From contig JAFQUE010000006.1 in NCBI GenBank assembly GCA_017408685.1, positions 1 through 53,862 on the forward strand: a stretch of 53,862 nt of DNA, in the 5' to 3' direction. The number at the start of each line of letters is the position of its first letter. Positions within the stretch are counted from its first letter, which is position 1. Below are positions 9,270-22,405 of this stretch, one piece after another. This DNA is from Bacteroidaceae bacterium (GTDB lineage Bacteria; Bacteroidota; Bacteroidia; Bacteroidales; Bacteroidaceae). The position numbers and the translations under genes are program-made. The notes beneath the pieces were generated by a model. The model worked only from the letters and a program-made list of their open reading frames with translations, made no database searches and was not told where the DNA came from.

Positions 9270-9299
9270 GGATATGGGTATCCTGGGATACCCATATCC
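9270..9299 (-). terminator. Hairpin after the precursor gene (likely attenuator)
   Basis: A perfect 14-bp inverted repeat (arms 9270-9283 and 9286-9299, two-base loop) lies 20 bases beyond the precursor stop codon. On the minus strand it is followed by TTTAATTTAAG, a weak U-tract. Such hairpins commonly stabilise precursor mRNA or let only part of transcription continue into maturase genes. Partial termination is inferred, not shown. Confidence 0.75.
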
Positions 9300-9319
9300 G
9301 GTTGATAGGGTTTTGCGAA

Positions 9320-9520
9320 TCAGTTGCAGATTGCACCCCAGTTGTTCCAACCGTTGTTGATCCAAGACTCCCACGCACGGTTCTCGAACTTTGAAGCCAA
9401 AGAACAGTTGCTTGACTCGTTGTTTGAATCATACATAGCAGTGATGCTGGCTGCATTACCCTCGAGTTCGATACTTACCTCAGTACCCAACTTCTGTGAA
9501 AATACTTTTACAGTCTTCAT
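9320..9520 (-). CDS. Putative RiPP precursor peptide with aromatic-x-Asn core
   Basis: This is a 66-residue peptide from the ATG at 9520; an upstream methionine 11 codons earlier is possible but less likely. Residues 1-34 look like a leader (MKTVKVFSQKLGTEVSIELE then a hydrophilic stretch). The C-terminal third is packed with aromatic and Asn residues: FEN at 45-47, WES at 50-52, WIN at 53-55, WNN at 58-60, WGA at 61-63, plus Cys39 and Cys65 near the end. Repeated aromatic-x-Asn triplets are the known substrate pattern of radical SAM enzymes that make three-residue cyclophanes (triceptides). The gene is surrounded by five radical SAM genes and an RRE-like gene on the same strand. I do not recognise this precursor as a member of a named family. 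There is no double-Gly leader cleavage site. Confidence 0.82.
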   Translation of the reverse strand: MKTVKVFSQKLGTEVSIELEGNAASITAMYDSNNESSNCSLASKFENRAWESWINNGWNNWGAICN

Positions 9521-9551
9521 AAGGATTAATATTAAATGGTTAAACAAATTC

Positions 9552-9584
9552 ACATCTCTCCTTCCTGTTGTCCGGAGAGGATGT
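9552..9584. promoter_or_regulatory. Hairpin upstream of the precursor gene
   Basis: ACATCTCTCC (9552-9561) pairs with GGAGAGGATGT (9574-9584) with one bulged base and a 12-base loop. It lies 31 bases upstream of the precursor ATG on the minus strand. In the plus direction it is followed by seven Ts, but no plus-strand gene precedes it, so a 5'-end stabilising or processing structure for the precursor mRNA is more plausible than a terminator. Confidence 0.55.
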
Positions 9585-9631
9585 TTTTTTAAAATTCAAT
9601 AAAAATGTTTGTTGCAGTTTCGGTGTGTGTT

Positions 9632-10567
9632 TTATCCCGCAACAATGCTTTTCAGCATTGACTCGTCATAATTGTTTCTGAAACTGCTCCATGTCCCGGG
9701 ACAATGCCTGTTTAGCGCGCATTTCTCACAGGCCTTGAACAATGGGCCGCTGTCGCTGCTTACATCCCACATCAATTCACTGTCGGGAACCCTGTATGCC
9801 GTTACGTTCTCCTGTGTTGAACTCTCTATGAATCCCCAATAATAGGGGTCCAGCAGGCAAAGCGGGGTCGTAAGTACCTTCACATTCCGCTTGTGTCCCT
9901 GTTTCCTTTGTTCAATGACAATGTCAAGCGCCTGTTGCAGATAGGGGATTGAATCCCTGAAGTCTACTGCCACATTGCTCTTGTTTGAAGCGGCTGTGCC
10001 GTTTATGTCTATGTTGCATAACAACAGCGTGACGTTGTCCTTGAATACGGATGTTGCCCATTTGATGTATTCTGGCAAATCCTTGTATGTGTAGTTGACA
10101 ATGTTGTTCTTTATTGACAACCTTACATTGTGCTTGAGCATGTTGGCAACCCCTTTCATGCTCCTCTCGAAACTTCCCTTGTGCTGTGTAAGGAAATCGT
10201 GCTTCTCGGGTATATGGCTGTGGAAGGCTACCGTTACATCAAGTTCCGGCCCGTCGATTATCGAGAACATGCGTTCCGCAAATGCCTCATCGGCAAGGCG
10301 CAGGGCATTTGTGAGCATGCTTATATTCACGTTGAGTCCCTTGATGAATTCCAGTATCCTGAAGAATTCGGGATGAATTGTAGGTTCGCCGCCCGACAGC
10401 AGTATGTTTTCCACACCCCGTTCCTCTATTGCCCGGCGTATTGTTGAACATATCTCGTCGTATGTCAGCGACGGTACGTTCACAGAACCCTCGGAACATG
10501 GGCAAAAGCGGCAATGTTCGTTGCATACATATCCTATTGCACAGTATAGTGTCTTCATGTCTGTCAT
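9632..10567 (-). CDS. Radical SAM protein with CxxxCxxCxC motif (first copy)
   Basis: This is a 311-residue protein from the ATG at 10567, chosen because it overlaps the upstream SPASM gene by the 4-base ATGA junction. The frame is open further upstream but inside that gene. Cysteines C15, C19, C22 and C24 (YVCNEHCRFCPC) form the radical SAM motif plus one extra Cys. SGGEPTIH is the SAM-binding segment. The C-terminus has a compact Cys set (CEKCALNRHCPGTW). It is the paralogue of 6935-7879. Such small radical SAM proteins lack a full SPASM domain. The function is unknown; paired occurrence with a SPASM enzyme twice in one operon suggests the two act as partners. Confidence 0.88.
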   Translation of the reverse strand: MTDMKTLYCAIGYVCNEHCRFCPCSEGSVNVPSLTYDEICSTIRRAIEERGVENILLSGGEPTIHPEFFRILEFIKGLNVNISMLTNALRLADEAFAERMFSIIDGPELDVTVAFHSHIPEKHDFLTQHKGSFERSMKGVANMLKHNVRLSIKNNIVNYTYKDLPEYIKWATSVFKDNVTLLLCNIDINGTAASNKSNVAVDFRDSIPYLQQALDIVIEQRKQGHKRNVKVLTTPLCLLDPYYWGFIESSTQENVTAYRVPDSELMWDVSSDSGPLFKACEKCALNRHCPGTWSSFRNNYDESMLKSIVAG

Positions 10568-11970
10568 CTGTTTAACTTGACTCTGCCTCTTGTCAATGAC
10601 AATATTGAGTCTGGGTCGGTGAGAATAAGTCTTATCAATTCGGGATAGAGTGTCCTGTTTGCAACACACTCCTGGTTGTCGACACCCTCGACACACCCTT
10701 TCTTGTACTTTATGGCCGTTGTGCAGCCGCCTTTGCAGTAGAACCGGAATGGACAAGTATCACACTCTTCAATATGTTTCCTGTTGAAGAAGTCTCTGCA
10801 TGACGACTTGGCTTGCGCTACAAGGGATATGAGGTCCTGCCTGTCATGTACCGAACCTATTGATTCTTCCTTGTAGTCGGTGACGTCGCACGGGAAAATC
10901 AGACCGTCCTGGTCAAAGGCAATCATCTTTGTTCCGCCCATGCAACCCCGTGAGGTGCATATGTTGGTTTTGCTCCTCACAAGAAGGTTCATCAACTTCT
11001 CCTGTACATTCAATTCGGTTATCCGGTATCCTCTCCTGTTCAGTTCAACCAGTTTGGCCAGTAGCGTCCTTTCGGCCGCTTCCACCTGCTCCTGTGTCAG
11101 GCATAGTCCCGCGTCTTTCATTACCGGATTGTCCTTTACCAGGTTCAGTTTGAAACATGGTGCCTTGACTTCTGTTGCAAGGAACTCTATTATCTCTTCA
11201 AGATAGGGGAAACTTCTGCTTGTAAGCACCGTTACAACACCGAAGTTCTTCAGTTTCTCATTCTTCTCGAGAATTCTCACACCCCGCATCATCTTATCAA
11301 ATGACGGTTTGCCGCTCATCAATGGCCGGTGCATGTTCTGTACAGTCTCAATGCCGTCAATGCTTATGCCCAGGCGAATATTCCTTGCCGCGCACTCCCT
11401 GGCCAACTCCTCGGTTATGAGGCTTGCATTGGTCTCAATGGAAATCAACGGGTATAATCCGGCCTGCTTGAACATATCGTCCATCCTCTTTATCTTGTCG
11501 AACGCTATGAGCGGTTCCCCTCCCCAAGGCTGCACGCAGAAGTCGGTAATCCTGTATTTGGTACAATAATCTATGATATAGTTGATTATGGCGTCAAGGT
11601 TCTCGTCGGAAATGGTGCGCACTTTCTCTTCAAGGTGTCTGAAACAGTATATGCAACGGAAATTGCATGCCTGTGTCAAATCGAATATGAAGAATGTGGG
11701 CTGTACCTTCTCGCTTGTCTGACACTGCATGCAGGCGCTGTTCTCAATCAGACCCCTCTGTATCAGTTTGAACGCAAGTGCGTCGTCAATCTTCTTTGTT
11801 TCCACTTGCTCATACAACTCCTGCGAGAGTATGATTGAACATCCGTTTTCCGGGTTCAACAGGAACCCGTTCCTGCCGCTATTGTCCTTGAAAAGGTAAC
11901 CTCCGGCAAAACGGCCGGTATTGTCGCCGGCGTCAAATGGGTTTATGTGTGTACAATCTATCGTGTTCAT
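10564..11970 (-). CDS. Radical SAM/SPASM peptide maturase (first copy)
   Basis: A 468-residue enzyme. The radical SAM cysteines are C102, C106 and C109 (ACNFRCIYC). QPWGGEPLIAFDK is the GGE motif, and ISIETNASLI and GISIDGIE are typical strand motifs. The C-terminal SPASM region has many cysteines (CTSRGCMGG, FPCDVTDY, CDTCPFRFYCKGGC). The first 80 residues lack cluster ligands and may be a substrate-recognition domain. SPASM maturases form cross-links or other changes in ribosomal peptides. Four-base ATGA overlaps link it to the RRE-like gene upstream and the small radical SAM gene downstream, so the three proteins are probably made in fixed ratio. Confidence 0.9.
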   Translation of the reverse strand: MNTIDCTHINPFDAGDNTGRFAGGYLFKDNSGRNGFLLNPENGCSIILSQELYEQVETKKIDDALAFKLIQRGLIENSACMQCQTSEKVQPTFFIFDLTQACNFRCIYCFRHLEEKVRTISDENLDAIINYIIDYCTKYRITDFCVQPWGGEPLIAFDKIKRMDDMFKQAGLYPLISIETNASLITEELARECAARNIRLGISIDGIETVQNMHRPLMSGKPSFDKMMRGVRILEKNEKLKNFGVVTVLTSRSFPYLEEIIEFLATEVKAPCFKLNLVKDNPVMKDAGLCLTQEQVEAAERTLLAKLVELNRRGYRITELNVQEKLMNLLVRSKTNICTSRGCMGGTKMIAFDQDGLIFPCDVTDYKEESIGSVHDRQDLISLVAQAKSSCRDFFNRKHIEECDTCPFRFYCKGGCTTAIKYKKGCVEGVDNQECVANRTLYPELIRLILTDPDSILSLTRGRVKLNR

Positions 11971-12251
11971 TCAATAACTTTCTTTTGTGCCAATAATGTA
12001 TATACCGACTCCGGGTCTTTGTCAAAACATTCTTTGATAAGGGCATGTATGTCGTGACATCCCTTTTCCAGTTCTTTTACAAACCGTGCGGCTGCCTCGT
12101 CGCTTATGGCGCTTGCCAGCAGCAGGGAGTCGAACAGCGTGTTGTAGAACATTATATCCCGTCCGTTTACGGAATATTCCACGTGCTGCGACAGGTAATA
12201 GAGACCTATGTTCTCTTTGTTGAAAAAATTGGAATATAAGATGTTTCGCAT
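11967..12251 (-). CDS. Stand-alone RRE/PqqD-like peptide recognition protein
   Basis: This is a 94-residue protein from the ATG at 12251; an open extension upstream would run into the preceding gene. The sequence YLSQHVEYSVNGRDIMFYNTLFDSLLLAS followed by helices and a final short strand matches the pattern of the small winged-helix recognition domain at the N-terminus of many radical SAM peptide maturases, and it aligns by eye with residues 6-27 of the SPASM enzyme at 7918-9243. Such domains bind the leader peptide and deliver it to the enzyme. It starts 20 bases after the first radical SAM gene and overlaps the SPASM gene by 4 bases. Assignment rests on pattern and context, so moderate certainty. 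Confidence 0.62.
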   Translation of the reverse strand: MRNILYSNFFNKENIGLYYLSQHVEYSVNGRDIMFYNTLFDSLLLASAISDEAAARFVKELEKGCHDIHALIKECFDKDPESVYTLLAQKKVIE

Positions 12252-12271
12252 AGTAAATCTGAATAGTCTGT

Positions 12272-13120
12272 TTAAATGTTTTTGCTGCACAACCCGTTGC
12301 ATGCATGCTCGCAGGTCTGTGATACGGGTAAGGTCACGAGTCCCGTTGTCCTTATGTTCCCCAGCCGTTTTCCGTCGCAATATATAATATCTCCGTTTTC
12401 GGTAATCCTTATGTATCTTGAACCGTCGAAACAGCGTGTACCTTTAATCCCTTTTGTGTCGAAATTCCACCAGTTGTCAATGCTGACATTGTTTTCGCAC
12501 GCAATCCTGAACTTGTCACGTTCGTCGGGAGACATCTTCTCTATTGCCGAGTCTACGAGTTCCTTCATTATACTGTTCTGCCTGTCATCATACGATTCCG
12601 GGTATCTTTGCCCCTGTTCTGTCCCACGCATGAGTTTCGGTAACAGTATTATTCCATGGTTCTGATACTCCTTTATGAACTCTGTAATCTCTTCAAATTT
12701 GCCGGGAATCATTACCACTGTCGAATAGACAAAGAAACCTGCTTCCATCAACTTCCTGTAATGTCGCATGAACGGTTCCATGTGCTGTTTCCTGTAAGGA
12801 TAATGCACGCTGGCGTTTATGAACAGGAAATTGTCGGGGCTCACTTGCTCTATGAATCTCTCTACGGGCAAAGTGAGATTGGTGTTCATGCTTATGTAAT
12901 GTCCTTTCTGCTCAAGTCTGTTGCATAAGGCATGAATCTCCGGCACCAGAAAAGGCTCGCCGCCGGTCAAATGGAACAATACAGGTTCATTGACTTTGTC
13001 AATGAATGAAAAGTCAACCGGAGTGCATTCGACCTTTCTTGTATCGGCATTCTGCAGGCAATAGTAACAGTTGAGGTTGCACCTCTCTGTCAATATCCAG
13101 TCGACTACGGTTGTTACCAT
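12272..13120 (-). CDS. Radical SAM protein, first gene of the RiPP operon
   Basis: This 282-residue protein carries C14, C18 and C21 (ERCNLNCYYC) and LTGGEPFL as the SAM-binding motif. The C-terminal region has a reduced cysteine set (TRCFDG, IYCDGKRLGN, CEHACNGLC) like a trimmed SPASM or twitch domain that would hold one auxiliary cluster. It is not closely similar to the four other radical SAM proteins in the operon, so it probably catalyses a different step. As the promoter-proximal gene it is likely essential to the pathway. Substrate and reaction cannot be read from sequence. Confidence 0.88.
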   Translation of the reverse strand: MVTTVVDWILTERCNLNCYYCLQNADTRKVECTPVDFSFIDKVNEPVLFHLTGGEPFLVPEIHALCNRLEQKGHYISMNTNLTLPVERFIEQVSPDNFLFINASVHYPYRKQHMEPFMRHYRKLMEAGFFVYSTVVMIPGKFEEITEFIKEYQNHGIILLPKLMRGTEQGQRYPESYDDRQNSIMKELVDSAIEKMSPDERDKFRIACENNVSIDNWWNFDTKGIKGTRCFDGSRYIRITENGDIIYCDGKRLGNIRTTGLVTLPVSQTCEHACNGLCSKNI

Positions 13121-13213
13121 TCTCGCTATCGGGTTTTAAGTGTATCGTCTATCGTGTTGCGGGAATGTCATCCGTGTCTGTAAAAATTACCAGACTGTGT
13201 TTTCCCAATTTTG

Positions 13214-13221
13214 CAAATATA
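13214..13221 (-). promoter_or_regulatory. Putative -7 element of the RiPP operon promoter
   Basis: The minus strand reads TATATTTG followed by C, a perfect TAnnTTTG match, 93 bases upstream of the ATG at 13120. No convincing TTG lies at the usual distance. The rest of the 306-base gap 13121-13426 holds only this element and the terminator at 13387. Confidence 0.5.
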
Positions 13222-13386
13222 GAACTATGCTCTGTATTTTACCTCCCCTCATTGTTAATTTATGTTAATAGAGCGTGGAAGTTTGTAACAATTTATGCTA
13301 CAAAGGCGCAAAATGCATGTTGTTGATTGATAAACGATTTGTCAGGTGTTGAATGTTTTTCAACACTTTTGCGAATAATGAATTGT

Positions 13387-13413
13387 AAAAAAAAGGGACC
13401 GAAGTCCCTTTTT
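13387..13413 (-). terminator. Terminator of the sialidase gene
   Basis: The stem GGGAC/GTCCC with a TTCG tetraloop (13395-13408) is flanked by eight As on the left and five Ts on the right, so on the minus strand the stem is followed by TTTTTTTT. It lies 13 bases after the sialidase stop codon. Confidence 0.88.
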
Positions 13414-13426
13414 AAATAGTGTCAGG

Positions 13427-16360
13427 TTATTTTATCAGAACCTTTTTACCGTCGATAATGTAGATGCCTTTGTCGGGCTTTTCTACCTTGCGGCCATGCA
13501 GGTCGTAGATGGCTTTCTCTTTGACAATGCCGTCTTGCGTCTCTTCTATTCCCGTGATATCTTTCTTGGGTATCGAGAATGCTCCTTTGGTTATGGTTTC
13601 AATGGAGAAGTTCTTGTACACAATGGTATAGTCGGCGCCATGGGTGTTCTCTTCGTAAAGGAAAGCGATTGTCGAGTCTTTCCGGAAACACATTGTAGAG
13701 TATGCCGATGGCAGGTACGATACCTGATAACGACCGTCCCAATCCTTTGCGAAGTTGGCGGGAGTGTTGTAGTCGCTTTCGCCGGCAAGTTCCTTGTAGT
13801 AGATTCCCACGTTGCTGCGTCCGCCGCCCAACGGTAGTGACTGCAATGCGAGCCATGTGTCGGCACCGTCCTCGTTGCGCACCACGGGAAATATCATAAT
13901 TTCGCCGTTTGTAGAGTTGTCCTTTGCTACAACACCGTTGACACTGCTGTTTGATGTGGCATGTGTACCCCATGAACCTAATGCTTTTTGAGGGTCGGTG
14001 AAGGAGAATATGTTGAAGTGGCGTCCGCCATTGCAACGTGAACTTATCACTACATTGCCGTTTGGCAGTTCTTCAACTTTGGGCTCGTCGGCACCGTTGG
14101 GTATCGGGGCTGTGTTTGTGCCGCCAAGCACATCCCATGTGCCACCGAAATCATCACTGTATAGCACAAAGTTTGTATATGTGGCATTCCTGTTCTTCAA
14201 GAGTACTGCACAGTAAAGGCGGTAGTAACCGTTTACCTTTACATAGCGGCTCTGGTGAATCTTGCCCGAACCTACGAACATTGACATGACAGGCCCGTGT
14301 GAACTTCCGTCCCATTTCGAGTATATCGGTTCGGCAATGTCAACAGGTCCGCTCCATGTGGCGCCGTTGTCCTCGCTGTAGAACCGCGTAATGTTCTGGT
14401 GGTTGTTGCGTGTGCCGTTCTGGAACGAAACGTTGCCGGCGCAACTGAGTACAAGCACGCGGCTGCTTTCGCGGTCGGCTACAATGCAGGGGTCGCCGAA
14501 GCCCACATGCATGAAGTCAGGCGAGTCTGCACCCTTTCCCTCTATTATGGCGAACCGGTTGCCCCATGTGGCACCGTTGTCCTTGCTTATGCGTGCCAGC
14601 AGGTCTATGCGCCCGTTCTTGACCACGCCAATGTCGGCGCCGCTGTGCCGGTAGTCGGCAACTGCAATCAGGTCGCCGTTGTTTGCCATGGCAATGGCGG
14701 GAATGCGGTAAGGAATACCTCCTTTTTCTGTCACAAAGATTTCCTGTGACTCCTCGGCAGCGGCACCGCGTGCAATGGTTGCATAGAAATCCATGGTGTT
14801 GGCAAACATGTTGCTTCCCGATGTCACGGTGAACGAGAGTGAATTTTCCTTCTGGTTGCTCACCTTGACACTCTGTGCTGTTGCCTGGCTCGCGGTCACT
14901 CCATTCATGCCGGCAGGTGTTACGGTTACATCGCTTGTTCCCGAACTCTTGAAACTGAAACGGTAACCGGCAATGCAGTAACCTTCGTCGGCGCTGATAT
15001 TGTATGTTGCGGTATGCACTCCATTCACCTTGGCCGAGGCAAGGCATGTAAAGAGTTGTATGTCACCGTCGGCGTTGTAACTTGCCATGTTGTTGCGTGC
15101 CTTTGATTCGGAAAGGTTTATGTGTGGAGTTGCGGTCGATTGCCAGGTCGACGCCCATGTCTTTTCCTTGTTGCTCGAGGTCCAGTCACCGCTGCCGGTG
15201 TTTACCGGGTACTCGATCTGTGCAAAGCGCACGTTCAGGGTTGAACCTGCGTCGGCACCTTCATCCCAGAATGCAAGCCTGTTGTCACGGTTGTTGACTT
15301 TGTTGGCAGGGAATCCTTTTTCATGCATGTAAAAGTAGGTTTCGCCATTGCCAAGGTCACTTGACGGGGTGAACTGCCAAAGGTCGGTATAACCTGCAAG
15401 GATGTTCGTGGTTTCCAGCAGAACCGGGTATGAGTTGCTGCCGGTGGTTCCGGTCATGGCAGTAGGTGCTGCAAGCACTCTGGTGGTACCTGCCTGTTTG
15501 TTGTAGAGTCTGTAGCCGGTAGTGTTGTTGCCTACAAAAGCCCACAACTGGCTGTCGTCGGTGGCGTCGGAAAGAACGTCGTCAAGTGCAATGTAATCGG
15601 CACTCCTGTTGTCGTCAATTACGAATCCGCTGGCGGCAATCTGCATGGTATACCAAACGGTACCCTGCGCGAACTTGCCGTCAACAATTCTTGTCGGAGT
15701 GAACAACTGCTCCGCTTCGCCTTGCTGCGGGTCGGTTACCTCAAGCATGAAATCTACAATGTGCCCGCCGTTTGCCATGAAGTCTCCGAATTTGCCGTCT
15801 TGGTCGCCGTTGGGGTCAATGTTGCACCAATCGAGTTTCACGCGCACGCGGTACGTACCTTTCTGTCTTGGTATTATAAATTGCGGCAATGCAACCGTGC
15901 TGCGGTCATTGCCGGTGATTGTGGCACCTGTGCTGTTCTTGCCGTTCTCGTCGCTCGACGCACCGTTGTTGTAGAACGAATAACTCACAAGGTCACCGGT
16001 AGGGGTGTAACCGTCTGAGGCAATTCCTGCCGTGAAGCCGTTATTGTCGCTGTCGATATAAACATAACTATTTATCCAACTTCCTGTTATGTCTGTAACC
16101 AGCGTTACAAAGTCGCCCGCGCCGGCCATCATCACCACGTTGCTTTTGTCTACATAGCATTGCGAGAAATCGCTCCTGTTTATGTTCAGGGTGTTTATGG
16201 CATGGTCGGGGTACGATGTGCTTGTAAGGGTAATGGAGTTGATGCCGCGGCCACTATCTGTTCTTGCTCCTGTGAATCCGGGGGTGTAATCGATGTCGGC
16301 CAAGACTGATAAAGGAATGCATAAGGCCAATATGAGTACAATGCTCTTCACTCTTTTCAT
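13427..16360 (-). CDS. Secreted sialidase (GH33) with N-terminal accessory domains and C-terminal sorting tail
   Basis: A 977-residue protein. I chose the start MKRVKSIVLILALCIPL at 16360 because it opens a signal peptide. The catalytic beta-propeller is marked by YRIP near residue 548 (the arginine of the triad that binds the sialic acid carboxylate) and Asp-boxes SKDNGATWG, SEDNGATWS and SDDFGGTWD. About 540 residues precede it, including a beta-rich module and a region (GTVWYTMQIA through LAFWDEGADAGST) also present in the sialidase at 45169-48531. The last 40 residues (IYDLHGRKV, GIYIIDGKKVLIK) are a Bacteroidales C-terminal sorting-type tail. It releases terminal sialic acid from host glycoproteins at the cell surface or outside. 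It lies directly downstream of the GH2 gene, possibly one transcript. Confidence 0.95.
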   Translation of the reverse strand: MKRVKSIVLILALCIPLSVLADIDYTPGFTGARTDSGRGINSITLTSTSYPDHAINTLNINRSDFSQCYVDKSNVVMMAGAGDFVTLVTDITGSWINSYVYIDSDNNGFTAGIASDGYTPTGDLVSYSFYNNGASSDENGKNSTGATITGNDRSTVALPQFIIPRQKGTYRVRVKLDWCNIDPNGDQDGKFGDFMANGGHIVDFMLEVTDPQQGEAEQLFTPTRIVDGKFAQGTVWYTMQIAASGFVIDDNRSADYIALDDVLSDATDDSQLWAFVGNNTTGYRLYNKQAGTTRVLAAPTAMTGTTGSNSYPVLLETTNILAGYTDLWQFTPSSDLGNGETYFYMHEKGFPANKVNNRDNRLAFWDEGADAGSTLNVRFAQIEYPVNTGSGDWTSSNKEKTWASTWQSTATPHINLSESKARNNMASYNADGDIQLFTCLASAKVNGVHTATYNISADEGYCIAGYRFSFKSSGTSDVTVTPAGMNGVTASQATAQSVKVSNQKENSLSFTVTSGSNMFANTMDFYATIARGAAAEESQEIFVTEKGGIPYRIPAIAMANNGDLIAVADYRHSGADIGVVKNGRIDLLARISKDNGATWGNRFAIIEGKGADSPDFMHVGFGDPCIVADRESSRVLVLSCAGNVSFQNGTRNNHQNITRFYSEDNGATWSGPVDIAEPIYSKWDGSSHGPVMSMFVGSGKIHQSRYVKVNGYYRLYCAVLLKNRNATYTNFVLYSDDFGGTWDVLGGTNTAPIPNGADEPKVEELPNGNVVISSRCNGGRHFNIFSFTDPQKALGSWGTHATSNSSVNGVVAKDNSTNGEIMIFPVVRNEDGADTWLALQSLPLGGGRSNVGIYYKELAGESDYNTPANFAKDWDGRYQVSYLPSAYSTMCFRKDSTIAFLYEENTHGADYTIVYKNFSIETITKGAFSIPKKDITGIEETQDGIVKEKAIYDLHGRKVEKPDKGIYIIDGKKVLIK

Positions 16361-16390
16361 GGTTGCAATATGATACTGTTTAATTTCATA

Positions 16391-16420
16391 CGAGGGGCAT
16401 GCTGTGCTGCACACCCCTCG
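16391..16420 (-). promoter_or_regulatory. Intergenic hairpin between GH2 and sialidase genes
   Basis: CGAGGGG (16391-16397) pairs with its complement at 16414-16420 around a GC-rich loop. No U-tract follows on the minus strand, so it may be an mRNA processing or stability element within a GH2-sialidase transcript rather than a full terminator. Confidence 0.5.
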
Positions 16421-16455
16421 CTGTCGCTCTTGTCAGAAGCGTTTAATGTTGTCGC

Positions 16456-21910
<5,455 letters not shown>

Positions 21911-21959
21911 ATACAAACGGAAAGTGGAAAACTGAAAGTTTTCATCTTTCATCTCCCCA

Positions 21960-22388
21960 TTACACCTTCTTTATAATATAAGTCACTATTCCCCAAATGC
22001 AGAAACTGTTGTCGGCTGTTACTTTTATTGGCTTGAATTCTTTGTTTGCGGGAACGAGCAGTCCATGGTCCTTGTGCTTCTCGAAACGTTTAAGAGTGAA
22101 TTCCCCGTCGATGTAGCACACTGCAAGGCAACCGTCAAACGGTTCTATGCTTTTGTCAATTACAAGCAGGTCGCCGTCGTTTATTCCCTCGTCAATCATT
22201 GACAAACCGCTTACTCGGGCATAGAATGTGCTTGCGGGGTTCTTTATCAACTCCTTGTTAAGGTCAAGACTCAATGACGCGTAATCCTCGGCCGGCGAAG
22301 GGAATCCTGCCGCCACACGCTCGCCCGATAGCGGCAGTTCAATGCCGCTGTTGTCATCGGGGGTGAAGATGTCAATGCTGTCGCTCAT
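21960..22388 (-). CDS. umuD: UmuD-like self-cleaving mutagenesis subunit
   Basis: A 142-residue S24 peptidase. The self-cleavage site is Ala27-Gly28 in [12 protein letters not shown], the catalytic serine is Ser63 (GLSMIDEGI) and the general base Lys100 ([10 protein letters not shown]). All three are intact, so it should cleave after SOS induction and form polymerase V with the downstream UmuC. It begins 17 bases after the stop of the alpha/beta hydrolase gene and may also be read from that operon. No clear LexA box is visible in the short gap. Confidence 0.95.
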   Translation of the reverse strand: MSDSIDIFTPDDNSGIELPLSGERVAAGFPSPAEDYASLSLDLNKELIKNPASTFYARVSGLSMIDEGINDGDLLVIDKSIEPFDGCLAVCYIDGEFTLKRFEKHKDHGLLVPANKEFKPIKVTADNSFCIWGIVTYIIKKV

Positions 22389-22405
22389 GTATACAAACTC
22401 AATAT

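Noticed and set aside
9147-9456. Two overlapping short frames beside and across the precursor gene as alternative precursors
   Set aside because: They run through the hairpin or into the SPASM gene, lack a leader/core layout, and only the 66-residue frame ends in the aromatic-x-Asn pattern.
9552-9590. Plus-strand terminator (hairpin plus seven Ts) upstream of the precursor
   Set aside because: No plus-strand gene lies before it, so I list it as a regulatory hairpin instead.
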